Source: Actibacterium pelagium (GTDB lineage: Bacteria; Pseudomonadota; Alphaproteobacteria; Rhodobacterales; Rhodobacteraceae). From it: a stretch of DNA of 64,000 bases. This document shows positions 1 through 8,493 of this stretch, piece by piece. Numbering within the stretch: position 1 is the first letter of the stretch; each line of letters starts with the position of its first letter. The stretch covers positions 312,501 through 376,500 of the forward strand of contig NZ_NSBU01000007.1 of the NCBI RefSeq assembly GCF_002285415.1, written 5' to 3'. A program made the position numbers and the translations under genes. The notes under the pieces are model-generated. The model made no database searches. It was not told the origin of the DNA and was given only the letters and a program-made list of their open reading frames with translations.

Positions 1-665
1 GCGCTGGCCCCGCCTTTGGTGACACCTTCCACAAGGTGATCCAAGTTGCCCACGCCGCCCGAAGCGATCACGGGCACGTCGACGGCATCAGAGATTGCCT
101 TGGTCAGCGGCAGGTTGAAGCCCGCGCGTGTCCCGTCGCGGTCCATGCTGGTCAGCAGGATTTCCCCGGCACCTTTTTCGGTGACGAGTTTCGCGAATTC
201 CACCGCGTCGATGCCCGTGGGTTTGCGCCCGCCATGGGTAAAGATCTCCCACCGGCCGGGTTCAACGGTCTTTGCGTCGATGGCGCAGACGATGCACTGG
301 CTGCCGAACTGGTCGGCGGCCTCGGCGATCACGTCTGGCCGCGCCACAGCGGCAGAGTTGAAGCTGACCTTGTCGGCACCCGCCAGCAGCAGGGCGCGCA
401 CGTCTTCCACGGTGCGCACACCGCCGCCGACAGTCAGCGGGATATAGCACTGTTCCGCGGTCCGCTGGACCAGATCGAACATCGTTCCCCGGTTTTCATG
501 GGTCGCGTGAATGTCCAGAAAGCACAGTTCGTCCGCGCCAGCGGCGTCATAGGCCTTGGCGGCCTCGACCGGATCGCCTGCGTCACGCAGGCCCACGAAG
601 TTCACGCCTTTGACCACGCGGCCGTCGGCCACGTCGAGGCAGGGGATGATGCGAGTTTTCAACAT
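1..665 (-). CDS. hisF: Imidazole glycerol phosphate synthase subunit HisF, C-terminus beyond window
   Basis: HisF is the cyclase half of the HisF-HisH synthase, making imidazole glycerol phosphate and AICAR in histidine biosynthesis. Translation from the ATG at 663-665 begins [11 protein letters not shown], placing the first catalytic aspartate at residue 11. The second sits in TSMDRDGT near residue 130, and phosphate-binding glycine loops follow (GGGV, ASGGVG). The frame stays open to the left edge, so about 221 of roughly 253 residues are present and the stop codon is missing. It follows hisA on the same strand after about 100 bases. Confidence 0.97.
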   Translation of the reverse strand, partial: MLKTRIIPCLDVADGRVVKGVNFVGLRDAGDPVEAAKAYDAAGADELCFLDIHATHENRGTMFDLVQRTAEQCYIPLTVGGGVRTVEDVRALLLAGADKVSFNSAAVARPDVIAEAADQFGSQCIVCAIDAKTVEPGRWEIFTHGGRKPTGIDAVEFAKLVTEKGAGEILLTSMDRDGTRAGFNLPLTKAISDAVDVPVIASGGVGNLDHLVEGVTKGGAS

Positions 666-693
666 GGGTGTCTGTTACCCTTGTTGAGGGGCA

Positions 694-716
694 GGGGGCA
701 AGGGGACTCTGCCCCC
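694..716. other. Hairpin between hisA and hisF
   Basis: A perfect 7 bp inverted repeat (GGGGGCA / TGCCCCC, 9-base loop) lies in the 96 bp between hisA and hisF. There is no T-tract on either strand, so it is not a classical terminator. It may be an intercistronic RNA stem or a common GC-rich repeat. Nothing else is recognisable in the gap. Confidence 0.45.
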
Positions 717-761
717 GTCGCAATTCAGCAAGTCCCGCAAGCTATTTTGATAAAAGGAAGA

Positions 762-1484
762 TCAGGCCTTCAGCAGGTCCAGCGCCTCTTTCAAATCAAT
801 TGCACCATCATACAGCGCCCGGCCAGAGATCGCGCCGTTCAAGGGTGCGCCGCAGGACTTCAGGTTGCGCAGGTCGTCCAGCGAAGACACGCCGCCAGAG
901 GCGATCACAGGGATCGACACGGCGTTGGCAAGGTCTGCCGTCGCCTCAACATTCGGGCCCTGCATCGCGCCATCGCGGTTGATGTCGGTATAGATGATAG
1001 CGGCGACGCCTGCGTCCTCGAACGACTTGGCAAGGTCGGTGACCATAACGTCGGTTTCCTCGGCCCAGCCTTTGGTGGCGACTTTGCCGTTGCGGGCGTC
1101 GATGCCCACGGCGACATGACCGGGGAAAGCTTTGGCCGCTTCGCGCACCAGATCGGGGTTTTCGACTGCCACGGTGCCAAGGATGACGCGTTGAAGGCCC
1201 TTGTCCAGCCAGCGCTCGATCGTGGCCATGTCGCGGATGCCGCCGCCAAGCTGGGCGGGGACCTTGGTGCGTTTCAGGATTTCCTCGACCGGGGCTGCAT
1301 TAACGGGCTCACCCGCGAAAGCACCGTTCAGATCCACAAGGTGAAGCCATTCGCAGCCTGCGTTCACAAACTCCATCGCTTGGGCGGCGGGGTCTTCGTT
1401 GAACACGGTGGTCTGGTCCATGTCGCCCTTGTACAGGCGCACGGCGTTGCCGTCTTTCAGGTCGATGGCGGGATAGAGGATCAT
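762..1484 (-). CDS. hisA: HisA, ProFAR isomerase
   Basis: HisA opens the ribose ring of ProFAR to PRFAR, the substrate for HisF-HisH. The 240-residue (beta/alpha)8 barrel starts MILYPAIDL with catalytic Asp8; the second acid is in TDINRDGAM near residue 130. Phosphate-site glycines are visible ([17 protein letters not shown]). I chose the ATG at 1482-1484 because GGAG lies 5 bases upstream; an in-frame TTG four codons earlier is less likely. It is expected to be co-transcribed with hisF. The HisH/HisB genes lie upstream on the same strand but are separated by two oppositely oriented genes. Confidence 0.97.
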   Translation of the reverse strand: MILYPAIDLKDGNAVRLYKGDMDQTTVFNEDPAAQAMEFVNAGCEWLHLVDLNGAFAGEPVNAAPVEEILKRTKVPAQLGGGIRDMATIERWLDKGLQRVILGTVAVENPDLVREAAKAFPGHVAVGIDARNGKVATKGWAEETDVMVTDLAKSFEDAGVAAIIYTDINRDGAMQGPNVEATADLANAVSIPVIASGGVSSLDDLRNLKSCGAPLNGAISGRALYDGAIDLKEALDLLKA

Positions 1485-1618
1485 TGGGCTCTCCAAACTG
1501 GTCTTGGGCGGTGTTTTGCACCTATGGGCGCAGAATGCAACGGGACGTTCCGACCCAACGTCACAGTTGCCAGTTGACCGAAACGTAAGGCAGAGTTTTC
1601 GCGACTAGGGAGGAATCT

Positions 1619-1993
1619 ATGAAGAAACTAGCAATCATCGCAGCAATTCTGGCCGCTGGGCCCGCATTTGCCGACCCGGTTCACGGTGTTTGGAAGACCC
1701 AAGTGGACGACGGCAACTACGCCCACATCACCATTGGCAACTGTGGCGAAGAAATCTGTGGCGTCATCAGCCGGACTTTCAACTCTGATGGCGAATGGAA
1801 AAGCGACAATATCGGCAAGCCGCTTGTCTGGGGCATGAATGCCAACGGCAGCAACTACAAGGGCGGCACCATCTGGCAGCCTTCGACCGGTAAGAAGTAT
1901 CGTTCGAAAATGGCGCTGAACGGGGACGTTCTGAAAGTGTCGGGTTGCGTTGGTCCGATCTGCAAAAAGCAGACCTGGACCCGCGTAAAGTAA
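1619..1993 (+). CDS. Secreted DUF2147 protein
   Basis: This 124-residue protein has a signal peptide (KK start, hydrophobic core, AFA cleavage motif near residue 18), so the mature form is probably periplasmic. The rest matches my knowledge of the DUF2147 family: an N-terminal GVWKTQ segment, a conserved ICG motif, a GGTIWQPSTGKKY stretch, and a small beta-rich fold of unknown function. Cysteines in NCGEEICG and SGCVGPICK could form disulfides. The ATG has an AGGGAGG ribosome site. The gene is on the opposite strand to the his genes around it and is followed by two terminator-like hairpins. Confidence 0.85.
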   Translation: MKKLAIIAAILAAGPAFADPVHGVWKTQVDDGNYAHITIGNCGEEICGVISRTFNSDGEWKSDNIGKPLVWGMNANGSNYKGGTIWQPSTGKKYRSKMALNGDVLKVSGCVGPICKKQTWTRVK

Positions 1994-2015
1994 GACGGGC
2001 AGAGCGCCCGTCTTT
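1992..2015 (+). terminator. Terminator after DUF2147 gene
   Basis: A perfect 9 bp stem (AAGACGGGC / GCCCGTCTT) with a 5-base loop begins at the stop codon and ends in TTT. The stem is strong but the T-run is short, so it may terminate inefficiently on its own. A second hairpin follows immediately. Confidence 0.7.
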
Positions 2016-2021
2016 GGAATT

Positions 2022-2062
2022 AGACGGCGCCGGCGTATTCACCGCGCGCCGTCTTACTTTTT
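2022..2062 (+). terminator. Second, back-up terminator hairpin
   Basis: A 9 bp stem (AGACGGCGC / GCGCCGTCT) with inner CGG/CCG pairing across a small loop is followed by TACTTTTTA. Read rightward it looks like a rho-independent terminator, in tandem with the one at 1992-2015. Confidence 0.6.
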
Positions 2063-2232
2063 AGGGGTCATGATCGTGGCCACGCCACGTTCCGCAAAAT
2101 CCTCAACACCGTTTCCGGCGGCACTATGGCGAAACACCGTTGAAGGTGCGCGTAGGGGCCTAGCGCATTGTCGCGAGGGGCCAGAAACCCTGCAGACTTG
2201 CCCGAAACACCCTGTATCGCTCAGAATGGGGC

Positions 2233-2607
2233 ATGGCGCTGCAATCAAAGACATTGGCCTTAGCCACTTTGCTGACATTGGTCTGTCACCAAGCCGTCTC
2301 TGCCGCGACGGTCTGCATTTATGACAGTACTTTGGGCCGGACGACCTATTCGGTCGACGGCGACAAAGGGGCGTACACATGGGAAGATCACGGGATCGCG
2401 CGTACTTGGGCGCTTAACTGCACCACGCAGCCAGATGACACCAGCGTCTGTCACAGATGGGTGGAACATGCGGAGCGTGGCCGCAGCGTGATGATATTTC
2501 AAATGCTGCCAGAGGGTGTCCTGATAGAGGCCTCATCCTGGGCGTTGCTGGATCACAGCACCGTCACGCTTACGCCCGGGTTTACCTGCTCGGCCGAAGG
2601 CAAATAG
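2233..2607 (+). CDS. Hypothetical secreted protein with four mature cysteines
   Basis: I do not recognise this 124-residue protein. It starts MALQSKTLALATLL and has a clear signal peptide ending VSA-A near residue 25. The mature part has four cysteines (VCIYDS, LNCTT, VCHRW, FTCSAE), which suggests two disulfides in the periplasm. No further membrane segment is visible. It follows the DUF2147 gene on the same strand, behind two terminators, so it probably has its own promoter in 2070-2230. It converges on hisH with only 21 bases between the stops. The signal peptide supports coding, but the family is unknown. Confidence 0.65.
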   Translation: MALQSKTLALATLLTLVCHQAVSAATVCIYDSTLGRTTYSVDGDKGAYTWEDHGIARTWALNCTTQPDDTSVCHRWVEHAERGRSVMIFQMLPEGVLIEASSWALLDHSTVTLTPGFTCSAEGK

Positions 2608-2628
2608 CCTTCTGGCGCCCCAAATAGA

Positions 2629-3267
2629 TCAGGGAGCCCAGTTCAGGAAATTTCCAATGATGCGCAGGCCGTTGTCTTGGCTCTTTTCCGGGTGGAACTG
2701 AGTGCCAACGATATTGTCGCGACCAACGATGGCCGTGATCTTTCCGGCATAGTCGCAGTGGGCGATCAGATGCGCAGGGTCGGCCACTTTGAAGTGGTAG
2801 CTGTGCACGAAATAGGCGTGGTCGCCCGTTTCGATCCCTTCCAGCACAGCATGCGGATTGTCGATCACCAGATCGTTCCAGCCCATGTGCGGCACCTTTA
2901 GCGATGCATCAGAGGGCGCGATCTTTTCGACCTGACCGCCGATCCAATCAAAGCCGGGGGTTTCTTCATATTCCAGCCCGCGCGTGGCCAGCATCTGCAT
3001 GCCGATGCAAATGCCCATGAAAGGTTTACCGCCGGTTATGACAGCGTCCTCGATGGCCTCGAACAGCCCGCGGTGGTCAAACAGCTCTTTCCGGCAAGCG
3101 GGGAAGGCGCCGTCTCCCGGCAGCACAACACGATCCGCGCGGCGTACCGCGTCAGGGTCCGAGGTCACGATGACCTCGCCCGCGCCGGTTTCCCGCGCCA
3201 TGCGTTGAAAGGCCTTCTCGGCCGAGTGCAGGTTGCCGGATTCGTAATCGACGATGGCTGTAACCAT
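2629..3267 (-). CDS. hisH: HisH, glutamine amidotransferase subunit of IGP synthase
   Basis: HisH hydrolyses glutamine and channels ammonia to HisF. The 212-residue class I amidotransferase has its nucleophile elbow at GICIGMQML (Cys87) and the catalytic His192/Glu194 in FHPEKS. The oxyanion strand VLPGDGAF is present. An upstream in-frame extension exists, but MVTAIVDYESGN is the conventional start and has AAAGGAG about 9 bases before it. It lies between hisB (146 bp upstream) and two opposite-strand genes that separate it from hisA. Confidence 0.97.
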   Translation of the reverse strand: MVTAIVDYESGNLHSAEKAFQRMARETGAGEVIVTSDPDAVRRADRVVLPGDGAFPACRKELFDHRGLFEAIEDAVITGGKPFMGICIGMQMLATRGLEYEETPGFDWIGGQVEKIAPSDASLKVPHMGWNDLVIDNPHAVLEGIETGDHAYFVHSYHFKVADPAHLIAHCDYAGKITAIVGRDNIVGTQFHPEKSQDNGLRIIGNFLNWAP

Positions 3268-3413
3268 GGCGCAGTCTCCTTTGCTGTGCTTCAGGTCGCG
3301 CGAATTGTCGGCGGGGTCAACCCCGATCCTATGGTTGTCGCGTCGCTGAGGCGTATGCCGAACCTGCGAAGTGCAGAGAAGTGGTTGCGCCGCCCAGTGG
3401 CGACGCAAGCAGC

Positions 3414-4001
3414 TTAAAGCGCGCCCTTGGTGGACGGGATCGCATCAGCCTTGCGCGGATCGGTTTCAACCGCCTCGCGCAGCGCGCGGGCCACGGCCTT
3501 GAATGCGGCTTCGGCGATGTGGTGGCTGTTGAACCCGTGCAACTGGTCCACGTGCAGCGTGATCCCACCGTGGGTCGCAAGCGCCTGAAAGAATTCGCGC
3601 ACCAGTTCGGTATCAAACGTGCCGATCTTCGGGGTCGGCAGTTCGACATTCCAGATCAGGTAGGGACGGGCAGACAGGTCCAGCGCAGCCCGCACCTGTG
3701 CGTCATCCATCGGCAGGTGGCACGCGCCATAGCGGCGGATACCCTTCTTGTCGCCAAGCGCTTTGACCAGCGCCTGACCCAGGGCAATGCCTGTGTCCTC
3801 GACCGTGTGGTGATCATCGATGTGGTAATCGCCCTTGGCTCGGATCGTCATGTCGATCAGCGAGTGGCGCGCCAGCTGGTCCAGCATGTGGTCAAAGAAC
3901 CCCACACCGGTCTGGTTGTCGTAAACACCCTGACCATCAAGATTGATCTCGACGGTGATATCGGTCTCCGCGGTTGCGCGGCTGACGGTTGCTGTGCGCA
4001 T
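3414..4001 (-). CDS. hisB: Imidazoleglycerol-phosphate dehydratase
   Basis: This monofunctional HisB converts imidazole glycerol phosphate to imidazole acetol phosphate using Mn2+. It is 195 residues, the normal length for the stand-alone enzyme, with the metal-binding DHHTVED and [12 protein letters not shown] motifs and [10 protein letters not shown]. The start at MRTATVSR is supported by AAGGAG 7 bases upstream; the longer frame has no support. It is the promoter-proximal his gene here and leads into hisH. Confidence 0.96.
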   Translation of the reverse strand: MRTATVSRATAETDITVEINLDGQGVYDNQTGVGFFDHMLDQLARHSLIDMTIRAKGDYHIDDHHTVEDTGIALGQALVKALGDKKGIRRYGACHLPMDDAQVRAALDLSARPYLIWNVELPTPKIGTFDTELVREFFQALATHGGITLHVDQLHGFNSHHIAEAAFKAVARALREAVETDPRKADAIPSTKGAL

Positions 4002-4094
4002 GGTCTGCTCCTTCACTCGTGCGGGCGGTATAGGAAGAATTCTCCCTAACGCCAAGAGCTTCGGCGCGGATCCTTGAGTAACGTTGCAGAAAGG

Positions 4095-5132
4095 CTATTG
4101 CCCGATCTGAGCAGTGGCCAAGCGTTTGAAGTCGTCAAACAAGGCCAGATCGTCCATCGGACGCGCGTTGAACAGCCCGACGACCACCGCGCCATCAGAA
4201 AACCGCAGGGCCACGCTGAAGGCCCCGGGCATGGTTCCGTAGTGGCTGATCTCCCCGTCCGGCCAATGACGCCAACCATCCCCATAGCATGAAGGTTCGG
4301 TCGCGGGACAATCCGCGGCGCGTCCGGCTGGCGCATCCCGCAAGAAGGCTGCGTAAGAGGCCGCATCAGAAATCCATCCCCCCGCAGCCCCGATGATCCG
4401 TGGGTCTAGGTTGGGATAAACAGGTTCTTCTGATCTTAGGTTCGGGTGTGCCGTGATCGTGGATGGCTCAAGGCTGAAGCCCTGTAGCTCTGGCAGAAGT
4501 GACTTTACCGCGGTCTCATAGTCCTGCCCGGTTACGCCTTCGATGACCTGTTCCAACCAGCAATATCCGACGTTGGAATAGGCGTATACGGTCCCGGGCG
4601 CGAAATCCAAACCCTGTTCCAGCGCGTCAGCAAGGATCGGCGCGCAATTCGTCAGCGGGCCGCTGTCCTGCGGGCGGGGCTCCAGAAACGGGTGGCCCGA
4701 GGCATCGCGGTCAAATCCCGCCCGATGGCGCAGCAACTGACCAATTGTCACCGCCTCGGCCCGTGGATCGGCAATATCCCCGTCAGGGCGGGCTATTGTC
4801 ATCGCTGACGTTTCATGGGTCAGCTCACCCCGCTGGATCAAAACATGGATCGCGGCTGCAGTCACAGGCTTAGAGAGCGAGGCAAGGCGCAGCCGGTCGT
4901 CTGCCAGCATCGGCTCCGTCCGCGCCCAATCCCTATGCCCGAACGCCTGAACCTCTATCGGCGCACCGGGCTGGCCCACTGCCAAAACGGCACCGGGAAT
5001 GTCGTATGTTTCCAGTAGTTCAGTGACAGTATCGGTCGTTTTCTCGAAGCGCATGTACCACAGCGACAGGCCCCCGGCTGCGATCAAAATCGCGGCGGCA
5101 AGGACCAAGCGTGTGTGGCGAGCCTTTGACAT
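4095..5132 (-). CDS. Membrane-anchored serine hydrolase, class C beta-lactamase fold
   Basis: This 345-residue protein belongs to the beta-lactamase/D-alanyl-D-alanine peptidase-like hydrolases. A single N-terminal hydrophobic segment (about residues 9-26) suggests a periplasmic domain tethered to the inner membrane. The active-site set is visible: SLSK (Ser85, Lys88), YSN (185-187) and SHYG (about 296-299) in place of KTG. Substrates of this group range from peptidoglycan peptides to esters, so the specificity cannot be told. It starts 10 bp after the thioesterase stop and is probably co-transcribed with it. Confidence 0.85.
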   Translation of the reverse strand: MSKARHTRLVLAAAILIAAGGLSLWYMRFEKTTDTVTELLETYDIPGAVLAVGQPGAPIEVQAFGHRDWARTEPMLADDRLRLASLSKPVTAAAIHVLIQRGELTHETSAMTIARPDGDIADPRAEAVTIGQLLRHRAGFDRDASGHPFLEPRPQDSGPLTNCAPILADALEQGLDFAPGTVYAYSNVGYCWLEQVIEGVTGQDYETAVKSLLPELQGFSLEPSTITAHPNLRSEEPVYPNLDPRIIGAAGGWISDAASYAAFLRDAPAGRAADCPATEPSCYGDGWRHWPDGEISHYGTMPGAFSVALRFSDGAVVVGLFNARPMDDLALFDDFKRLATAQIGQ

Positions 5133-5142
5133 CTCGACTCAA

Positions 5143-5550
5143 TTACCCTTCGGGCTTTAGGGGCAAATCGGGGGCGACGGGGCGCGGGCGCCCATCGGCG
5201 TCCAGCGCGACAAAGGTGAAGTTGGCCGAGGTCACACGTTCGCTGAACTCGCCAAATCTCTGCCTGCGCCACGCGATCACCTCGATCTTCATCGAGCTGC
5301 GCCCGACCTCTAGCAGTTTGCCATAAAGCGTGACCTCATCCCCAACCTTCACCGGCTTGTGGAACTTGATCTCATCGACCGCAATCGTCGCAGAGCGCCC
5401 CCGCGCCACCCGTGCGGCGACGTTTCCGGCGGCAAGGTCCATCTGCGCCATCAGCCAACCGCCAAAGATATCGCCTGACGGGTTGGTGTCGGCGGGCATG
5501 GCGATCGTGCGGATTACGGGTTCGACCCCTGCGGGCGGTTGTTCGGACAT
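5143..5550 (-). CDS. YciA-like acyl-CoA thioesterase
   Basis: This 135-residue hot-dog-fold protein hydrolyses acyl-CoA thioesters in the cytoplasm. The family signature is clear: MPADTNPSGDIFGGWLMAQMD at residues about 18-38, including the catalytic Asp in SGDIFGGW, followed by VDEIKFHKPV and VGDEVTLYG. The length fits a single hot-dog domain that would assemble as a hexamer. It is the first gene of a two-gene leftward unit with the serine hydrolase; the 163 bp upstream is shared with the divergent methyltransferase gene. Confidence 0.88.
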   Translation of the reverse strand: MSEQPPAGVEPVIRTIAMPADTNPSGDIFGGWLMAQMDLAAGNVAARVARGRSATIAVDEIKFHKPVKVGDEVTLYGKLLEVGRSSMKIEVIAWRRQRFGEFSERVTSANFTFVALDADGRPRPVAPDLPLKPEG

Positions 5551-5713
5551 TGTCTTCCCCTGCTTTCAAAACGATCAGTATGACCAAGGGCAAGTTAAGG
5601 TCAGGCCAGTCCGGAAGGAAAGGAGTTTTGCAGGGCAGGGCGCTGTCTAGGGGTCGAGATGCCCGTAGTTGTTGTCCTTCATATCGCGAAGGCATAGACA
5701 AATTACACAACCA

Positions 5714-6535
5714 ATGGGGGATCAGACCTTGGGCCGAAAAACGCTTCTGAACAAAATGTTACGCCCGATGGGCTTTGGAGTTCATCGATTAGGGTCTTCA
5801 GAGAAGACAGGCGAATTCGAAACGGCTTTGGTCGAGTTCAAGACCATGATCATCCCAAAACTCGCGCGGCAATTGGACTATCAGGTTCAGCGCGGCCCCT
5901 TTGCCGGACTGCAATTGCCCCCCAAAGGATCGTGGAGTGATTTGGACCTGTTCGCCAAGCTGATCGGGTCCTACGAGCAAGAAGTCTTTGACTTCCTCGA
6001 AGCCGAAATTCGGCAAGACCCGGACCTTGTGATCAACATCGGCGCCTCCGAGGGGTTTTATGCGGTGGGATTGAAACGCAGGCTTGCCTCATCCGAAGTC
6101 TACACCTTCGACATTGATATACCTTCCAGAGGAAGTCTTCAGGAATGCGCCGCGACAAATTCTGTTTCGGTTCATGTCCTGACCGAATTCGCGTTTTCTG
6201 ACCCGCTTACCAGCATCGCTGGAATCGCTCGCCGCCCGTTTTTCGTTGTTGATTGCGAAGGTTGTGAAGCCGGGGTCGTCGATATGCCAGCGTCGGTTCG
6301 GGACCGGTCAAGTTTTCTGATAGAACTGCATGACCTGTTCCACCCCGGTTTGTCCGAAATGCTAGTCGAGACTCTGAAAGACAGCCACGATCTGCAAATT
6401 GCGTCTCAGCAATCCCGACAGGTAGAGGACTTTGCCGAGGTTTCTCAGTTTAGCCCGGTGATCGGAGCAGTATTGTTGAATGAGTTTCGCGCTGGCCAAA
6501 TGCAATGGCTCTATGCGACCCCCAAGGGCGGTTGA
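5714..6535 (+). CDS. FkbM-like SAM-dependent methyltransferase
   Basis: The 273-residue protein has a class I methyltransferase core: a SAM-binding loop LVINIGASEGFYAVG, an acidic end of strand 2 (TFDIDIP), and a VDCEGCEAG segment typical of FkbM enzymes, then FLIELHDLFHPG. FkbM enzymes usually O-methylate sugars or polyketides; the substrate here is unknown. The start is uncertain: the ATG at 5714 has no clear ribosome site, and a TTG at 5669 and an ATG at 5756 are also in frame. It is transcribed divergently from the thioesterase and ends 21 bp before a tRNA gene on the other strand. Confidence 0.72.
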   Translation: MGDQTLGRKTLLNKMLRPMGFGVHRLGSSEKTGEFETALVEFKTMIIPKLARQLDYQVQRGPFAGLQLPPKGSWSDLDLFAKLIGSYEQEVFDFLEAEIRQDPDLVINIGASEGFYAVGLKRRLASSEVYTFDIDIPSRGSLQECAATNSVSVHVLTEFAFSDPLTSIAGIARRPFFVVDCEGCEAGVVDMPASVRDRSSFLIELHDLFHPGLSEMLVETLKDSHDLQIASQQSRQVEDFAEVSQFSPVIGAVLLNEFRAGQMQWLYATPKGG

Positions 6536-6556
6536 CCAATTCTGTCTGGAAGAAAT

Positions 6557-6631
6557 TGGAGCGGGCGATGAGATTCGAACTCACGACATTCACCTTGGCA
6601 AGGTGACGCTCTACCCCTGAGCTACGCCCGC
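6557..6631 (-). tRNA. tRNA-Gly (anticodon GCC), copy 1
   Basis: The 75-base gene folds completely: acceptor GCGGGCG/CGCCCGC, D-arm GCTC/GAGC, anticodon loop TTGCCAA, T-loop TTCGAAT, discriminator T and an encoded CCA. The anticodon GCC reads GGC/GGT. It is identical to the copy at 8278-8352. In the transcript the 3' trailer pairs CCAATT with AATTGG (plus-strand 6536-6541 and 6554-6559), giving a stem that starts at the CCA end. Confidence 0.98.
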
Positions 6632-6648
6632 GTCCTTGGGTAGGGCGT

Positions 6649-6677
6649 GATTTAGCGACTGGTCGGGGGCACCGCAA
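6649..6677 (-). promoter_or_regulatory. Promoter of tRNA-Gly copy 1
   Basis: On the minus strand TTGCGG (6672-6677) is followed by a 17-base spacer and TAAATC (6649-6654), 17 bases before the tRNA. The same -35/spacing/-10 layout recurs in front of the second copy, which strongly supports it. Confidence 0.8.
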
Positions 6678-6718
6678 GGGCTAATCCCCAGATTTTGTAA
6701 AAATTCTTCTGCGGGGGA

Positions 6719-8095
6719 TCACCCCTCCCAAAGGGCGGTGCCGGGGTGGAATTGCGACCACGCAAACCAAAAGGCCTGATGGCTGCCAAGGTCTGACCCA
6801 TCAACATCCACAGCCCGAATGCCCCCCGCGTCCAACTTAAGGCGGACGTTTTCAAAAGCGATCTCTTGCCCGTTTTGCAGGGCGATCAGCGCCTTTCCAC
6901 GGGGGAAGGCGACCGGGGTGCCTGAGGCTGCGATCACTCCGATGATGTCCTCCTGAACCGGCAGGCGCGGGTCAACGTCGCCAATCGGGAAGATGGGTCC
7001 ATCAGCATCCCGGTTGTTGCGGAAATCAAAGTCGCGCCCCAAGGCAAGGTCCTCGATCAGCACGGTCGTTTCTGGATGTTCCGTTTTCCAAGTGCCCCAG
7101 TCGGTTGTGATGACGGTGGCCTGATCCAGCTCGATACCCTTCTTTGCAAGCGGCCCCGTGACGGCCTTGCCGAGGAATGTGTCGAACACCGACCACGACG
7201 TGATGTCATACATCACCTTGTTCGACCTGCTCAGCAGACCCGAGGTCCGCAATACGGGCCGCTCCACCCCATCGGGCAGATTGTCCGTGAAATATGCCTG
7301 AGCCGCGCCGCATAGCGTGCAATAGGGGATGCCCAGATCGCGCCCGCCAAGCGTGTCATTGACCATCTCGCGGACCTCCATGATCCGACGCGGGTAGGCG
7401 CGGTATTCGCCGTTTACCTCGATCCCGAAGACGATATCGCTGTCCTTCAGCCATGTGGCGTCCTTGGCAGAGCTGACTTCGGGGTTGTCCGCCGCAGGGA
7501 TGCAATTGCAGGGATCATCCGTGGTGCCATAAGGTCGATCGTCGACCATCACACCGCCCCAAGACACCAGACGCCAGTCGATGTCCCCCTCGACGAAGAT
7601 CCTCTCCCATCCCGGAATGATGTTGGTGAAGATAGTGCGTTTGACCTCTAGGTAGTCAGGCGGGGCAGGGATGTCCCACGCAATCAGGTGGTCAGTGACG
7701 ATCCCCCAATGCATCGTGCCCTTGTCCGTGATGCCCAGAAGGGCCGATGCAGCCCCGCCCAGTTCGGCGTTTAGCTGCGGATGGGTGGCGAAACGCATCA
7801 GGTCACTGATGATCCACGCCAGACGCGGGTCGCCAGACTCGGCCACCTCTGCCAGCGCCAGCGATTGGTCGCGTCCCCATCCTTGGCTGATGCTGTCGAC
7901 AAAGGCCATTTTCACGGCCGTTTTGACCGTGGGCGATAGTGCGCCCGACGGCACCGGGGGTGGCGACCCGAACTGCTCGGTCACATAGGCGGGAAGCGCT
8001 GAGGTTTGTTGTGCACTGCTCGCCTGAACAAAAACTGTCAGTCCAGCCTGCGCCAAAGCTGCTGCGCGGGAAAAAGAGCCAGTGAACCAAGTCAT
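6719..8095 (-). CDS. Exported DUF3179 domain protein
   Basis: This 458-residue protein carries the DUF3179 hallmark IPYCTLCGAAQAYF in its middle, together with YRAYPRRIMEVREMVND and GLLSRSNKVMYD. These are characteristic of a family of exported proteins whose function is not known to me. A hydrophobic N-terminus (AAALAQAGLTVFVQASSAQQ) looks like a signal peptide. I prefer the ATG at 8093-8095, with AAAGGTGA upstream, over a GTG eight codons earlier. It sits between two identical tRNA-Gly genes, all three on the same strand. Confidence 0.82.
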   Translation of the reverse strand: MTWFTGSFSRAAALAQAGLTVFVQASSAQQTSALPAYVTEQFGSPPPVPSGALSPTVKTAVKMAFVDSISQGWGRDQSLALAEVAESGDPRLAWIISDLMRFATHPQLNAELGGAASALLGITDKGTMHWGIVTDHLIAWDIPAPPDYLEVKRTIFTNIIPGWERIFVEGDIDWRLVSWGGVMVDDRPYGTTDDPCNCIPAADNPEVSSAKDATWLKDSDIVFGIEVNGEYRAYPRRIMEVREMVNDTLGGRDLGIPYCTLCGAAQAYFTDNLPDGVERPVLRTSGLLSRSNKVMYDITSWSVFDTFLGKAVTGPLAKKGIELDQATVITTDWGTWKTEHPETTVLIEDLALGRDFDFRNNRDADGPIFPIGDVDPRLPVQEDIIGVIAASGTPVAFPRGKALIALQNGQEIAFENVRLKLDAGGIRAVDVDGSDLGSHQAFWFAWSQFHPGTALWEG

Positions 8096-8277
8096 CGCAT
8101 CACCTTTCGCAGGGATCACCAGACCACCTTGGTTGGCGGCCCGTATCCTGCTTTATGCGGGTTTGATGCGATAACCAGCCAATCACGTTTGCTTCAGACA
8201 CGGGTGAGCAAACATGCCCGAACAGAAAGACAGGCCCGTTCAAGACGGCGATTGTCCAATTTTTAAAGGAAAGAAAT

Positions 8278-8352
8278 TGGAGCGGGCGATGAGATTCGAA
8301 CTCACGACATTCACCTTGGCAAGGTGACGCTCTACCCCTGAGCTACGCCCGC
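8278..8352 (-). tRNA. tRNA-Gly (anticodon GCC), copy 2
   Basis: Identical in all 75 bases to the copy at 6557-6631, including the encoded CCA and anticodon GCC. The trailer again carries an inverted repeat from the CCA end (CCAATTT / AAATTGG, plus-strand 8256-8262 and 8274-8280), although the loop sequence differs. Confidence 0.98.
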
Positions 8353-8369
8353 GTCCTTGAGTAAGCGGG

Positions 8370-8398
8370 GATTTACTAACTCCGCCAGAGGGCTGCAA
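8370..8398 (-). promoter_or_regulatory. Promoter of tRNA-Gly copy 2
   Basis: On the minus strand TTGCAG (8393-8398), a 17-base spacer and TAAATC (8370-8375) precede the tRNA by 17 bases, the same geometry as copy 1. The spacer sequences differ, while the boxes and the leader CAAGGAC are conserved. Confidence 0.8.
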
Positions 8399-8493
8399 GA
8401 GGAAAATGCGCGTCTTCCACGTTTTTCAGTCTCGCACCAAATTCTTTGACCAAAATGGGCGAAAATTGGCTCTGCCTTCTGACGCGACCCGAT

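Noticed and set aside
694-716. Rho-independent terminator between hisA and hisF
   Set aside because: The stem is good but neither strand has a T-tract, and hisF would be cut off from hisA.
36-1577. 513-codon rightward frame over hisF/hisA
   Set aside because: It is antisense to two clear histidine genes, has no domain and is a by-product of GC-rich codon bias.
6557-8352. Genomic island between two tRNA genes acting as attachment sites
   Set aside because: Each copy is a complete tRNA with its own promoter, and there is no integrase or mobile gene between them; local duplication is simpler.
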